Source: Lycorma delicatula (taxonomy: Eukaryota; Arthropoda; Insecta; Hemiptera; Fulgoridae). From it: a stretch of DNA of 64,000 nt. The notes beneath the pieces were generated by a model. The model saw only the letters and a list, made by a program, of their open reading frames with translations, was not told the DNA's origin and did no database searches. Of this stretch, positions 26,640-39,720 are shown one piece after another. The position numbers were made by a program, and so were the translations under genes. Numbering within the stretch: the stretch's first letter is position 1; every line of letters begins with the position of its first letter. The stretch lies in assembly GCF_047948215.1 (NCBI RefSeq), contig NC_134465.1, forward strand, positions 16,202,022-16,266,021, read 5' to 3'.

Positions 26640-26931
26640 TGAAAATGGAGAACTCACTGCTACATTATATTGTGATGACGTGGAAGATATTCTCAATAAT
26701 CTAGGACTAACGGAAATGCATATCAATCTGAGTAGGTGTTTGATGAAAAAAATTAGAATTTTTTTTTTTCAGTCGGAACACATGCGGATGGATGACCCTT
26801 CAGTAATTATTCCTGTATCGAAAGATACTGAATATATTCAGATTTTGTACACACCTGGACATTATGTTTGTCGCTACTACGATACAAAATCTCTTTATAT
26901 TAATGACTCGATTAATGCCGGTAAAAAATAA
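26640..26931 (+). pseudogene. Fragment resembling a transposon-borne Ulp1/C48-like protease end
   Basis: An open frame of about 95 codons runs through ENGELTATLYCDDVEDIL to a TAA at 26931. Its end, YIQILYTPGHYVCRYYDTKS followed by LYINDSINAG, resembles the pattern QILH-x-GHxVC...IYDSLN around the His and Asp of Ulp1-like cysteine proteases that accompany some insect transposable elements. The His of GHYVC is present, but the YDSLN-type Asp reads as NDS. No Cys-box region was found. The evidence is motif-level only; chance is possible. Confidence 0.35.
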
Positions 26932-29900
26932 AATCATTAAAGTTATTAAATTAATTATTAAAGTAATTTAGCTAAATTATTATTATGTTTGATGTAAGTA
27001 ACTACGCAGGTTTTTTAAATTATATTAATTATTTATTTTATTTTTTGTAACTTATAATGTATTTATCATTCTACCTCTTTAAATTTATATGTGCCTGTGC
27101 TTGATGGATGCCTTATTGCAACTATTTGTATTTCTCAAATGTCTACTCACAAATTTTCCATATGTTTCTACTTACGGCAGACCTCATCCATAGATTATTT
27201 TATAGATTTTTTTTTGATTTTTGAACGTAGAAAAAAATTGAACTCTTGTTCTTTCTTCTTTCATTCTATTCATTCTATCTCCGCTTTAAGGTCTTATTTG
27301 TTCTATAAAATCAGTCAGTAGTCTTATCAGTTATTTATAACATTGAATGATGTAAACTTTATTACCTTCGTGTGCATTATTTGTGTTGTCTGTACGTTAT
27401 GTTTTATTTTAAGCTGAGAGTTGAGATTAAAAATAAGCATCGCTCGATAATTCAAAATTTAATGATATCTATAATATCGGCCATTTTATTTTTACCTGGT
27501 AGTTTGAATGACAACACTCTGTTTAATAGACGTATTCGGAATAATTTCCCCAAATTCCCCGGTTTGTTTGTCTGTCATTATTCAGTACTTAAATTCTCCG
27601 GTGATTTTTTAATTTTATTTTCTTAATCTCTGACCATTTATTAAAATTATAAAGAATTTTATTTTTTGCGTTATTATTCAACATTCTCTTTTAAAACATG
27701 AGAAGATTTCTGTAATTGTAAATTTTCTTTCTTTAGGATGTATTAATGGTGCGGTTTTATTTTCGAGTCATGTATTACACGACTACTCTTTGACTATTCC
27801 GAGTATTATTTTAAATAGTTGTATTTAATCTAAAAATTATAAATGCCTAAGGGGGTTTTCTTTTATTTGTTTGTGCGTGTATTTACACTAAAGTTATGAG
27901 GTGAAAAGTACACGTAATCTTAATGTCTACAATAAATATTTATGTTATTAAAATTTTTAGTACCTGTTAAACCGTGTGCGGTTTTTTAAGTACCATAAAT
28001 AAGATTAAATAATCAATTCCTTTACAGTTGAGCGAATAAGGAATTCAGCAACTTTAAGAATGATGAATTTTTGTTAAATCATTTGCCAATAGATGTATCT
28101 ATTTTGCGTAACATCTGTGTTTTGTATTTTATATTATTAACGATGAACATCATCTGTTCAAGATGATGATAGTGAAATCAGATTCCCACTTCCTCTTCAA
28201 ATTTTACATAATCTGCAATAGTATACTTACGGCGGTGAGATGATTTTACGTACGGGGGAGGATGACGGCGGGCTTAATCTGCAGATGGATATCGTAAATT
28301 AAGCAGCCACAACAGAGTGATTTTCTTACTCGATCCAGATTGTCGTTTCAGATGATTGTCTTGTTTATTTATTGTCGGGCGAGTCTAATAGCAATTTTTC
28401 AGAGGATAGTTCAATAGCAGAGAGTAATCGATCGTCGATTAGGCAAATTATCCGTGTGAAATTTGTATTAATAATATTACATTAAAGATAACTAATATTT
28501 ATTGAGAAGCAAAGTTTAATTGTTAAAATCAACGCATCTTATTTTGTTATAGAATACGCCAGACCGATAATGCTCTGTTTATGAACTTTTCCGTCATGAG
28601 ATTAATAGAATTCGGTTTTACTATTTGATGAATGTAAATTCTAAGGGGGTATATAACATTTGCCGGGGGTTTAGATCAATCAAATAGTGAATCGTGTAAT
28701 TTTTTAGACCCTTGTAAGAGTCCATATACGGTAAGTAGAGAGTATGTGGCAGCCAAAGTTCTAGTAAGATGAAATGTATCGCTTATAGGGCATAATCCGT
28801 TAAGTTTTATGAAGGGTCAGACACAAGATGAACAATAAGAGAATGTATCTATAAAATCTGGTAGCAAACTATCCGTACAGTTATTCAGTAGAAACCGGGA
28901 GTAGAGTTCTCTTGAAAAGCCAAGATATACTCCAGAACATTTAGAATTATACACAGAGAAATGATAATTAATAAATAAGCGAAAGTAAGTATTGTAAGAT
29001 TAATTATGTTTTCTGTTCGTAAGTATTTTTAGGTTTTGAACTGTTGTTTCTTCGGTATGGACTTCATATTTATAAGAATAAATTAAAAATAAACTCGTAC
29101 TTTGAACGTTTATATTTTGATTGTTTAGATGCCGAGGAGATTACAAAGGTGAGTATAAAAAAATTATACAGTTTTTCGATAAGGAAGTCAAAGTTGAAAA
29201 CTGAGAAGTACAACTTTTTTTTAGTCGACAGTCAGTTGTGTAATTAATGTGTATATACTTGTAAAACTGATGTTGTATATACGTCGGTTGTAGATAGAGA
29301 TTTATTTTTATCGTGTTTTGTGAGTATTATGTATTTATTAATACTTTTGTTTTTTCAGTCTTTCATTCATTTTTAAGTTTTCTTTATTTACATTTGCCGC
29401 TATTACATTTATTGATCGTTAAACGATCAAAATGCGCGCTTAAGTTTAGATTTTCATTCGTTTACGTACAATTTTAAAAAATTTTTACCGGTTAAAAATT
29501 AATTTCGTTTAGTGCGATTGTCTTTTTTTTTATTTCTAAAATTCAGTAGATAATTAAATTTGTATCGATATTTTACTTGCATAAAAGGTCAAACTGTTGA
29601 TATTTCTGTGAATACAGATAATAACATATAGTAGAACCTTGTTTATCAGTCGCCCTGCGATTGAGCGATGGTCGGAACAGATAAAAGATCGGATATTGGG
29701 AGGAGCAGAAAATCGTTATTAAAATGCAAAGAGATTTATTTAATTTTACTTGCGTGAATTATCGAGAGAAACTTTTCATCATTATTGAAGAGATAAACAT
29801 AAAAAACTCACAATACCGCTGTGATGCGACAAAATAAGACACTGTAGTTATTTTTTTAATAAAAAGTTTAAATAAAGTATACTGCACAGTACCGTATTAC

Positions 29901-29969
29901 TGTACAACGGTTTAAAAAAAAAATAACTTCATATTAAACTCTTTATCTCGGTTACGGCCAATTAGTATA

Positions 29970-30415
29970 TTATAAATTGTACGTCAAAACAGATTTATTG
30001 TTAATGGAAAATCTCTTAAATTTTTTTTGTTTTAAAGTCAACATCCCGGACTCGGCTGCTATTTCTCTCCGCTTCTTCACCTGTAAAATATCCAAAAGAG
30101 CAATATCGAACGCGTGCTTTGTGTAGATGTGAGAAACCTCGGTAATCAGGGCGTCATCATCGTTCGGATCCTGTTGCACAACTGTAGCGATTATCCGATC
30201 GCGTCCGACTCTTCATCGGCATTAGGCTTATCGATGTCGCATTCAGCAAGCCGTTCTGTTAGGTCGCTGTGTTTAATAACAGGCTGTGTAGCTAGATTTT
30301 GGACCGCTGCCTTTATGTCGTCATCACCGGCTTCATTTTCTTTGGAAATATTGTTTTCTGGCGTCAGAGTCGGCCGCAGTCTCCTCCGACGATTTTTTAA
30401 TTTTGTTTCAGCCAT
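29970..30415 (-). pseudogene. Possible C-terminal remnant of a pogo/Tigger-type transposase
   Basis: Two minus-strand frames lie end to end. One of 74 codons ends DKPNADEESDAIG. The next reads QQDPNDDDALITEVSHIYTK, then DILQVKKRREIAAESG and LKQKKFKRF. An acidic linker, a VSH..AL helix, a KKxRxxAA segment and a KQKKI-like basic end are the usual order at the C-terminus of pogo/Tigger transposases. No DDE core is visible. It could also be part of a host exon. Confidence 0.35.
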
Positions 30416-31282
30416 TTTCTCCCGGGCTTCTGCGACCGCATAAATCGCATCTTTAATTGATTAGTTCTTTTGTCGTTTGAAAAACGTCATTTTTTGAGAA
30501 CGGATTCAATATGTTTTCTAACGTACAATCGCATTCTGATCTGTAGGTCGGATTAGAGGTGTGACGTGAACCGGTAGAAATACTGCTTTAATTCCTTTTT
30601 TTTTGTAATTTATTCATTCGGGTGACTTGGTGTGATATCCAAAAGGAGAAGAGCTTATAGTGAAAGATGCTTTTATTTAAAACTTTTTTCAATCAACAGT
30701 ACAAATTGAGATTGTAGACCGAATACAAAACTTATGGCTGTCGCAAATACTCGTACAACACGCAAGTAAAAATTGCCAGGTATTTAGATCGCAATTATTT
30801 ACATCGAAATTTCGGATCGATCTGTATAGTTTCCGTTTATAGATGCAGCCGTTACATAGTAGTAATAGAAGTGTAGCCGGGAAATTAAAAGTAGAATTTT
30901 TATTGAAAAAAACAAAAAAAAAAAAACGAAATATTTATGATAAAAAACTTTTATATCGTAATCGTAAAGTCACTTAAATTCAAACGTAATTTTGATAATT
31001 GCTGTTTTATAATTACTATAAATAATTTTCATTCTGTTTGTTCTCAAAGCACGTATCAAACACATTCATATTGATACATGCTTGCACACATACGTGTGTG
31101 TGTGTATGCATATATATATTAAAATTTCATGAGTACCATTACTTTAATGAAAGGAGGGGACATTGATGAATGATTGCTTTTATTCATGGATCGCTGAATA
31201 ATAGATTGGAAGTAATAAAACTTTTCTGTTATGTTGTAAGGTTTGAGTATCTGTTTAACTTACGAAATTTCAATTTTTTTGC

Positions 31283-31293
31283 TATAAATCTAT
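31283..31293. repeat. Target-site duplication of LINE copy 2, left
   Basis: TATAAATCTAT, identical to 32163-32173 on the other side. Confidence 0.9.
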
Positions 31294-32162
31294 TTTTTTT
31301 TTTTTGTCTTCAGTCATTTGACTGGTTTGATGCAGCTCTCCAAGATTCCCTATCTAGTGCTAGTCGTTTCATTTCAGTATACCCTCTACATCCTACATCC
31401 CCAACAATTTGTTTTACATACTCCAAACGTGGCCTGCCTACACAATTTTTCCCTTCTGCCTGTCCTTCCAATATTAAAGCGACTATTCCAGGATGCCTTA
31501 GTATGTGGCCTATAAGTCTGTCTCTTCTTTTAACTATATTTTTCCAAACGCTTCTTTCTTCATCTATTTGCCGCAATACCTCTTCATTTGTCACTTTATC
31601 CACCCATCTGATTTTTAACATTCTCCTATAGCACCGCATTTCAAAAGCTTCTAATCTTTTCTTCTCAGATACTCCGATCGTCCAAGTTTCACTTCCATAT
31701 AAAGCGACACTCCAAACATACACTTTCAAAAATCTTTTCCTGACATTTAAATTAATTTTTGATGTAAACAAATTATATTTCTTACTGAAGGCTCGTTTAG
31801 CTTGTGCTATTCGGCATTTTATATCGCTCCTGCTTCGTCCATCTTTAGTAATTCTACCTCCCAAATAACAAAATTCTTCTACCTCCATTATCTTTTCTCC
31901 TCCTATTTTCACATTCAGCGGTCCATCTTTGTTATTTCTACTACATTTCATTACTTTTGTTTTGTTGTTGTTTATTTTCATGCGATAGTTCTTGCGTAGG
32001 AGTTCATCTATGCCGTTCATTGTTTCTTCTAAATCCTTTTTACTCTCGGCTAGAATTACTATATCATCAGCAAATCGTAGCATGTTTATCTTTTCACCTT
32101 GTACTGTTACTCCGAATCTAAATTGTTCTTTAACATCATTAACTGCTAGTTCCATGTAAAGA
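31294..32162 (-). mobile_element. Young 5'-truncated LINE insertion (copy 2)
   Basis: Minus-strand copy of the LINE also present at 9.5 and 57.7 kb. The open frame runs without stops through LRFADDIVILAESKKDLEE (the FADD catalytic motif), EEFCYLGGRITKDG, DIKCRIAQAKRAF, ALYGSETWTI, KIRWVDKVTNEEV, GHILRHPGIV and GRPRLEYVKQIVGDVGC to SNQSND and the stop at 31310. The 3' tail is TGACTGAAGAC followed by A's. TATAAATCTAT flanks it exactly at 31283-31293 and 32163-32173, so the insertion is bounded and the first codons of the apparent ORF come from flanking DNA. Only the RT end and C-terminal part are present; not autonomous. Confidence 0.93.
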
Positions 32163-32173
32163 TATAAATCTAT
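32163..32173. repeat. Target-site duplication of LINE copy 2, right
   Basis: TATAAATCTAT, abutting the truncated 5' end. Confidence 0.9.
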
Positions 32174-32910
32174 AACAAAAATATTTAAATATAACAAAAA
32201 ATATTTAAAAAATATATATATTTTTTTTACATATTTTACGAATCACAGTAAAAAAAAATGTTCGGACGAAGCTTACAAAACTAAATTTGTGGTCGGACTG
32301 GAAACTCAGACGTATGTAGTTACCGTAGCAGAAGCAAAAAAGATGTTATTTAAAAAAATCTAAATACTTTATTTAATTTTCGGTTTTATAATTTAATCGG
32401 TTATATTTTTCAAAATATGCGATAAATATTTGCTTGTCGGTGAAATTCAGATCAGAATCTGTAACCGCATTGTTTATTTCACTTAATAATCGGTTGCAAA
32501 ATTAAATCGTCGGTATCCCATTTGATGTTAGAATATCGGTGGAAATTATCGGGCGACCGATCGTAGCCGTGTGACGGATACAGGAGATAAAATATTTTTC
32601 TCAAATGACTATCTAGCGTACTTGTACTGTACGCTGTCGAGCCTCATCGTTAATATCGATGCTACTGGTCTCTGAACTCGACAGATATGTTTTCGTGGTC
32701 GTTTCGATTTCTCGATGTACACATCAGAGTTCAGATTACTCCCTGTTTTTTTAGATATATCAGTCAGGTAGACGTTACTTTGAATCGTGCAAAAGGATCA
32801 TCTCGGTCGAAAGCTGTATTTGAAATATTTCCAGCCGAGTTGTTAATTTGTATAATGTTATTTAAACTCTCTTTTTTCTTACGTGGGGTTTTAGGGTCGG
32901 AACCCCTCTT

Positions 32911-33107
32911 AACCTAGTAAAGGCAGTTACTTTTATACGGATTTGAATACCGGTATTCTTTGGCGGTCGGGTTTCAATTAACCACAAATCTCAGTAACGG
33001 TCGACCTGAGACCTTACAAGACTACTCTTCATTCGCGTTCGTACATATCATCCTCTGAGTAATCCCTTACGGTGGTTCCGAAGGCTAAACTGAAAAATAA
33101 AAAAAAC
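32911..33107 (+). mobile_element. SINE family A, 5'-truncated
   Basis: Begins at CCTAGTAAAGGCAGTTACTT just past the position of the B box. It follows 24861-25088 closely, including TTTTATACGGATTTGAATAC, GGTTTCAATTAACCACA, CATCCTCTGAG and AAGGCTAAACTG, and ends in an A-rich tail. Confidence 0.85.
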
Positions 33108-36100
33108 CCTCGTATCCCATTATAATATTAAATTTTCTTCGCGATATCGATTCGGTAACTTTGCGTTCCAGTTATCTGTCGATTATCGGATCGATTAGTA
33201 GAAAATCGATAAACAATAATAAATTGACGCCCTTGAATTTGATGTTTTTAATCTGTTACGAAACCTGTTTTTCTCTACCGGGTTTAGCTGATATTTTCTC
33301 TTGTTCGGGTTCGCCTTTCGCTTATATGAAATTAAGTAGCCAAAAACTCACTGCGCTTCGGTCAGCGGTTTATAAACTATATTAATGTTAGTAGGAATAA
33401 TACGTTCGAGGTAACAAAATTTCAATCGTTACCTTTTTTTTTTTTTATTAATTTTCTTGGCAGATCGCGAGTACAATTTTTCAAAGTAAAATTAGCGTAG
33501 ATCACGCGGAGTATATTTTCTGATGTCCGATGCTTGTCTATATCTACTTGGTAGGCGTACGGTGTAGCGGGGATGATCGTAGCGTTCTGTAGTTTGAGAA
33601 AAGCGGAAACTGAAAACGCGGGAAGTCAATGAAGAAATGGTATTAATTTATTTACGCGCACCTGTCTGCGGCGTAACACGAGGGTTGTTCGGAAGTTCTC
33701 GGCTTGCCGAAACATTTTTTCATAAACTGTATTTTTGTTTCTGAAGCGGTCATCTTGCGATTCGATTTGATGAGAATAACGACTTTCTGATCTTAAATTT
33801 ACAAATCTTTCTTTACAGACGATCAAAATGACAGCGTTAACTAAAATTTTAATAATTAATACATATTTTTAATCGCCGATTTCGTTCAAACATGACCTGT
33901 TTGCTCGTTCGGTAAACATTTTTATTTTATTTTTGTATAAATTTAATTTTATTATTATATATGTATATATATTTAAAAAATCCAAAATATAATAAAGAAG
34001 TCGACACCTTAAAATTACTCTCGTATATCGCAGGAAATATGTAAATCGTATCAAAAACAACCTTTTATTGTAGGTTTATTTGTTAGTAAGCGACCGATAT
34101 CAATCGGTATTTTCCATTTTCCTGACTTACATTTCCTCCCGATATAACGACACCGAGCTCTCCTCTAGTATCGGGTATTACTGCTATTTTCCTGTTTACA
34201 ATGTAACATAATAAAAATAAAATCCGTCTATAAGATTTATCCCTTATACTGAACCGGTAACCGTCAATCCATTAAAAGTTTTTTATCGTTTTTCCTTTTT
34301 TTGTCGACGTCCTTGTTCGTTTCCTAATTTACATATTCCACTGAAGAATTTAAATAAATTCAAAACGATTCTAGTCACGTATGTCGCATTATTATTATTA
34401 TAACAATTGCTACTGAGTGTTCTTCTTTTTTCGTCGCGTACACATGTAGAAATAAATATACACGTATGATTTTTTTTTTATTCGCGGTATATAATTTTTA
34501 TCGCGTCGGTTAAAGATTTTATTTACGGAAAGTTTTGCGTAAATACTCTTAATACTCGTTTAAAGTCGGGAGTGCGCTCGTAAAAAACATCGCTTTAACA
34601 GAAACATAAAAAAAAGCGTTTCCGTAGGATGTCGTTTCCACGTTCTTGCTGACGAGTGCGGTGTGCGTACTGGAAGTTTCAAAATTACTAAATTACACGC
34701 GCGTTAATTCTTCGTTTGTTATTACTGTTCGTTAACGCGACGCAATGTAATGTAAATTAACGACAAATTTTCCCGAAAAACTGTGTTTTTTTCTATCTTC
34801 ACGGCAATAAAAAGAAAACCGAACGCGACACGTATTCTTGTTTACAACGATCGCCAAAGGCGCTACGTTTAACTTACTAGCCGGTGAAAAAGAATGAGAT
34901 GTACGATACAAAAAAATGAAACGTTCACTCCATTCCGGCGTAAATGTTCACTTCCATTCGTTTTCAGTAATTTGTTAACGCGAGAGCAAAATATTTCAGT
35001 CTTTACATTTATTACTGTCGCATTACATGCGATTCTTTATTTTTTGTTATTCGTAATTATTAATGACCCGTCACCATTCTGTTTATAGAAGACATCAATA
35101 GCCGGAACGGAGTGAACGTTTACTTTTTTTTTCTTTATCGTAAATCTTATTCTCTCCTCACCGTCTGGAAAGCTCGGCGTAAGCGCCTTGGGGATTATTG
35201 TAAACAGAACTGCGTGTCGTTTTCTATTTCCTTTTTGTTGGCGTGAAAATAGAAAAAAAACACGGTTTATCATGAAATTTTCCGAAAAGTGAAATTTAGA
35301 CGGCTGTAAAAAAGTAGAGAGTAGGCGATAAAAATTTTGATGTTGCGATATGTCATCTGATCCTGATTTATCACTACGCCGAATACCCTTCGATTAAAAG
35401 ATATTTTAAATGCCCGTGACACTCTTTTGCAAAAGAAATGCATTTCGGGATCTGACGGGCGGTTTATAATACACCGGTATCGATGAAATCGTCAGTGCTA
35501 TACGAATTTGACTGTATCAGTTTGAAATCGTATAAATTGTTGGAAGACGCGTGATGGATGTCGATTTGAAACTATTTTTTAAATTAAAAATGGCACGCGT
35601 AGGTTCTCGGTGTGATCGCGATACAATATTTTAGCTTCGGTTTTTCCTAAACTTATTTAAAAATCGATGTAAATTTACTTTTTTATTTACCGTATTATAT
35701 TATTTAAATCAAATAAAATTATTTTGAATTATTAAGTATGCGATAAGCCTACCGCGGTAAAAAAAAAAATCGTATTGTACTGGTATCAGGCTGTATGTTC
35801 AGTTGAAACCGGATACGAGAGACTGCCGTTCCGTTTTAAGCGTCGGCGTTATTAGTGACAACGTATTCGGTTATAATCTGTAAATGCAGTATTAGGATCG
35901 TTTAGGAATTATTAATTACTATACGGTTATATATTTACGGGCATCATCCGTAGATTATGCCCTTTAGGAAAAGAGTAAAAAAATATAATTTTTTTAAAGT
36001 AATTTTCTTATAAAAAAATTTGCGGGTTAATCCTTTTATTTTCAAGATTATTGAATAAATTCTGCGACGTTACTAGAATTATCAATTGTCTGTTTGTATG

Positions 36101-37589
36101 TTTTTTTTTTTATAACAGAATAAAATTAATAAAGTAATTGGTTTCGCTCTTTGAATATTATAATTAATGTTCTTCTTTTTGTAAATTCTTTATTGTCTGT
36201 TAACATACGAGTATAATTAAACTTAGATAATTCGAAAAGCAAGAAGAAAAAATCGAATTAATGAATTGTGAATTACAGGACTTTAATTAGTTAAATGCGT
36301 TTAAACTTTTTGAAAGCGTCTTTCCTTGCGTAACGATAACATATTTCACATTCTAGATGCGTGTTATTACCGGTAATTCTGGCTTATTTTCCTGCGGTAC
36401 CGTATTTTTTGTCATCCGATGTATTAGTAAATTATTTCTCTTGCGACAATATAAAAGCTTCCGTACGTTCACAAGGTCTGCTTGTATTGACTTTCATAAT
36501 TTCTCGGTTATTAAAACGTGTAAAACTTTCGATAAACGTATTGTTATAGTTATTTTGTAAATTAATTCGCGTTAAATATTCGACTATATTTTGCAAAAAG
36601 TATGTACGAAACAAGAATCTTGTCTTTTTAAGTTTACGAACGAGTCGATGGGAAAAATTGAATTTTATATCCTATTAAATCTTGTTTTATTTTGCGTTAA
36701 TATCAAGAATTAAAGTTTATTTGAAGAAAAAATATAAAAATTATTCGTAGAAGTTAGAAAAGAATAGTCTTTTCACATATGCGTAGAACGCGGTTAGAGA
36801 TTTTTGAACGGTACTCGACTAATTTTTGATCGGAGTGAGATTAGTTGGTATCCCATAAAAAAAATTACTTCCCGTTTGAAACCCTTGTTATCGAATAAAT
36901 AATTTAACTTTTGCAAATTAAAGTAACGACTTTGAAACGAAGTTAATAATGCATTTTCGTATGAAATTTAATAACCTTAATTAAAATTTGTTTTTTTTAG
37001 AGTTGTTTGGCGGTATCGTTTTGTTATTGTCGGTTTTCATTATTTATATTAATAAGAACGTGACTAAATGTAACGGTGACCTTCACTAAATAGTATAATT
37101 CCAAAAAAAAAAAATTCAGTGATAAAACTGTATAAAGACCAAAACTGAAGTTTGAAGATCGTACAGGCTGCAGAAGCCGAACCGGCATGAGGGTTTGCAC
37201 GTAAAAGTATATATATTCGAAATAAAATTTCTTGTCTGTCGGTATCTTTTCCACTTTGTCGATATCGTATATAAATTTATGAAAATTAGCAATTTTTTTC
37301 TGTAAAAAAAAAATGCAATAGTTCATTATTACGACACATTACGTACGACAGATTGCTCGTAACAAAATTAAGAGCAAATAGCTATTTGAATAAAATTAAA
37401 TTGTGTCCGACGTATAGGTTAGATTAGCGTACTGTTGTGAATGTCCTTGCCGGTGAGGGGCGGAAAGCAGAGTCCATTAACGTCATATTTCCGCGCGCCA
37501 ATCCGGCTCGTACAAGGTATACAACGTAATAACCAATAACCTAATAAAGAAATGATAAATATAACTAAATGTAAATTATAAACGTATTT

Positions 37590-37775
37590 GTTTTTTTTTT
37601 TTTAGCTTTATGCCGAAGAAAAACACCACAGTAGCTTACAGGAAATTTGTGCTTGGGAATATGGAAACTGATTATTTTGTAGCGTATGAAAAATGCCACG
37701 TCTGACCGGGATTCGAACCCGGAACTCCGGATAAAAGGCCGAGACGCTACTGGTCCGCCCCACGACATCGGCGGC
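37590..37775 (-). mobile_element. tRNA-derived SINE, family B
   Basis: The minus strand has a tRNA-like head: GTGGGGCGGACCAGTAGCGT as A-box region, GGGTTCGAATCCCGGTCAGA as B-box region. The body is ATTTTTCATACGCT, TTTCCATATTCCCAAGCAC, and it ends in an A-run (T-run 37591-37603 on plus). It is not a tRNA gene, because no acceptor stem closes around the head. Related copies are at 45270-45440, 45545-45716 and 42420-42530. Confidence 0.8.
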
Positions 37776-39382
37776 TTTTATTTATTTGTAAATATACCGG
37801 CTATATAAACCGTCGTTTATATTGTAAACTCGACACATGTTTTACCAAAGAGTAACCGGAATCGAGTTTCATTAATTATGAATTATCAATCGACACAGTG
37901 ATAATTAATAAAATAATAATTATAACAGAATAATTAAACTACTAATGCGTTAACTGAAATGCTTGTTTCTGTGGATATTAGTATGCGGCTGATAAACGGC
38001 TAACCATCCGCTTTCGTGATTTGCTGGCACACGCTACACAGCTGTTTCGTTACGGTAGCGATGTGAAGCGACAACATTTTTTTGTAATAAACTTTTGAAA
38101 ATCCTAGCGGGTTTATTGGAAATTCATATTTCCCTCGCAATTTTTTTCTATCCGGTTGTTAGTTGAAATTTATGTGCGTACCGTTTAAGTGGTGAAGCAA
38201 ATAGTTTTACGTAATTAATTTTTACGTTTACCAAGAATCAAAATTTAGTTTTTTTTCTCTTATAAATGGCGATTAAATTGTTGAAATCGAGCGTAGGATT
38301 GTTTAAAAGAATATTATAAAATAAAGTTTGAAAATATTTAAACATATTTTTAATATAACGAAGTTATAATAATCTGCAAGATTTGCGTTACGGAGATAGA
38401 AACAAAAATTTATAATTTTATGCGTATTTATTAGCGAAGGATTCCTTAAAATAAATTTATCTACCACCGATGACCAATTTCGCTCAAAATGTCTAGAATT
38501 AAAAAAGCACCTTCATTTTTCATTAACTACAAAAATTTCCGTTACGGATTTCCACGCCCAATCTTTCAGTGATGTGAATTAATCGTTTATTAAAAAAGAA
38601 AATGAAAAAAAATTCGAGAAAATAACCCAGGAAAAAACAGGCTTGAGTTAGGTATAAAAGTTAAACTACTTCGTTACGTATTACTCTTCAAAAACAGAAA
38701 GAGTTCGGTTCGTGGGTTTTTATTTCGTGACAAGCTCTGCATATGACGATTAGATTTACGCACCGTTGAATGCGTTTGATAAGCGAATCGATTTTGCTAC
38801 GTGTCGACTATGTGTTTGTAGACTACGGTTGTAATGGTACATTTGTTTCTCGTGCGTCGATTATTAATATAAAATCGTATATATAGAACGATCACGATAT
38901 CGGTATAATATTAAATGTGCAGGTGTTTAGGAACGTTTATGAATTACTATTTACATACTGTAACGCTCTGGGTGTTGTATATACTTAACGTGAACTGATG
39001 ATATATGGAGAGAACATTTACGAATTTACCGCACTACGTAACGCGTTGCTTAAGCTCGGGACTTAAAATGCTTTTTACTACATCTTAGTGCGATTACAAG
39101 AACATTTGAAATTATCACGGGTATCAGGTGTTTATGTATATATAATGCAACCCAAAAGCTTTATACGTCAACAAAACCCGTCCATCCCATCAGCATTAAT
39201 TTAATTATCGGTTCGAATCAGACTTCATCTCCTTTTTTTTAATCTAAATATTATATTAATCATATTTTTTATCAAATATGATAGTAATTACATAAAAAAT
39301 AATTATATTTAATAATTATATTATTAAATATTTTTTATCTATTATTAATATATAATAAATAAATGAAACGAAATACTAATAC

Positions 39383-39470
39383 GGGTATACTGAAATGAAA
39401 CGACTACAACTAGATAAGAAATCTTGGAGAGCTGCATCAAACCAGTCAAATGACTGAAGACAAAAAAAAA
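39383..39470 (+). mobile_element. LINE 3' tail only (copy 4)
   Basis: Begins GGGTATACTGAAATGAAACG and ends TCAAATGACTGAAGAC plus A's, matching the last 75-80 bases of copies 2 and 3. It is an extremely 5'-truncated insertion, or a deletion remnant, in very AT-rich DNA. Confidence 0.88.
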
Positions 39471-39629
39471 ATTAATATATTGATATATTAATAAACCTCT
39501 GATTAAAAAAGTTATTAATGAAATAAAATTTTGTGTACTTTTAATTTTAATTCAACAATTTTTTACATAGGTTAATAATTATTAATAAATCAATATATTT
39601 AAATTAAAAAAAAGTTTAAAAAATATATG

Positions 39630-39720
39630 CATTATGACATCGGATTTGAACTGATATGTGCACGGTTAGGGATCCAACACGTTCTCATTTACACCACATA
39701 ACTACTTGAGCGACGTGAAA
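39630..39720 (-). mobile_element. tRNA-derived SINE head, family C
   Basis: Minus strand reads GTAGTTATGTGGTGTAAATG (A-box-like) and, about 45 bases on, CAGTTCAAATCCGATGTCAT (B-box-like). It differs from families A and B. Boundaries are approximate. Confidence 0.5.

Noticed and set aside
31170..31631. 153-codon plus-strand open frame
   Set aside because: Antisense shadow of the LINE copy 2 coding region.
33680..33710. GAGGGTTGTTCGGAAGTTCT, similar to some mariner-type ends
   Set aside because: No second inverted end or transposase remnant was found nearby.
37685..37770. tRNA-like A and B boxes on the minus strand
   Set aside because: The 5' and 3' ends do not pair into an acceptor stem, and the sequence continues into a repeated body and A-tail shared with 45270-45440, so it is a SINE head and not a tRNA gene.
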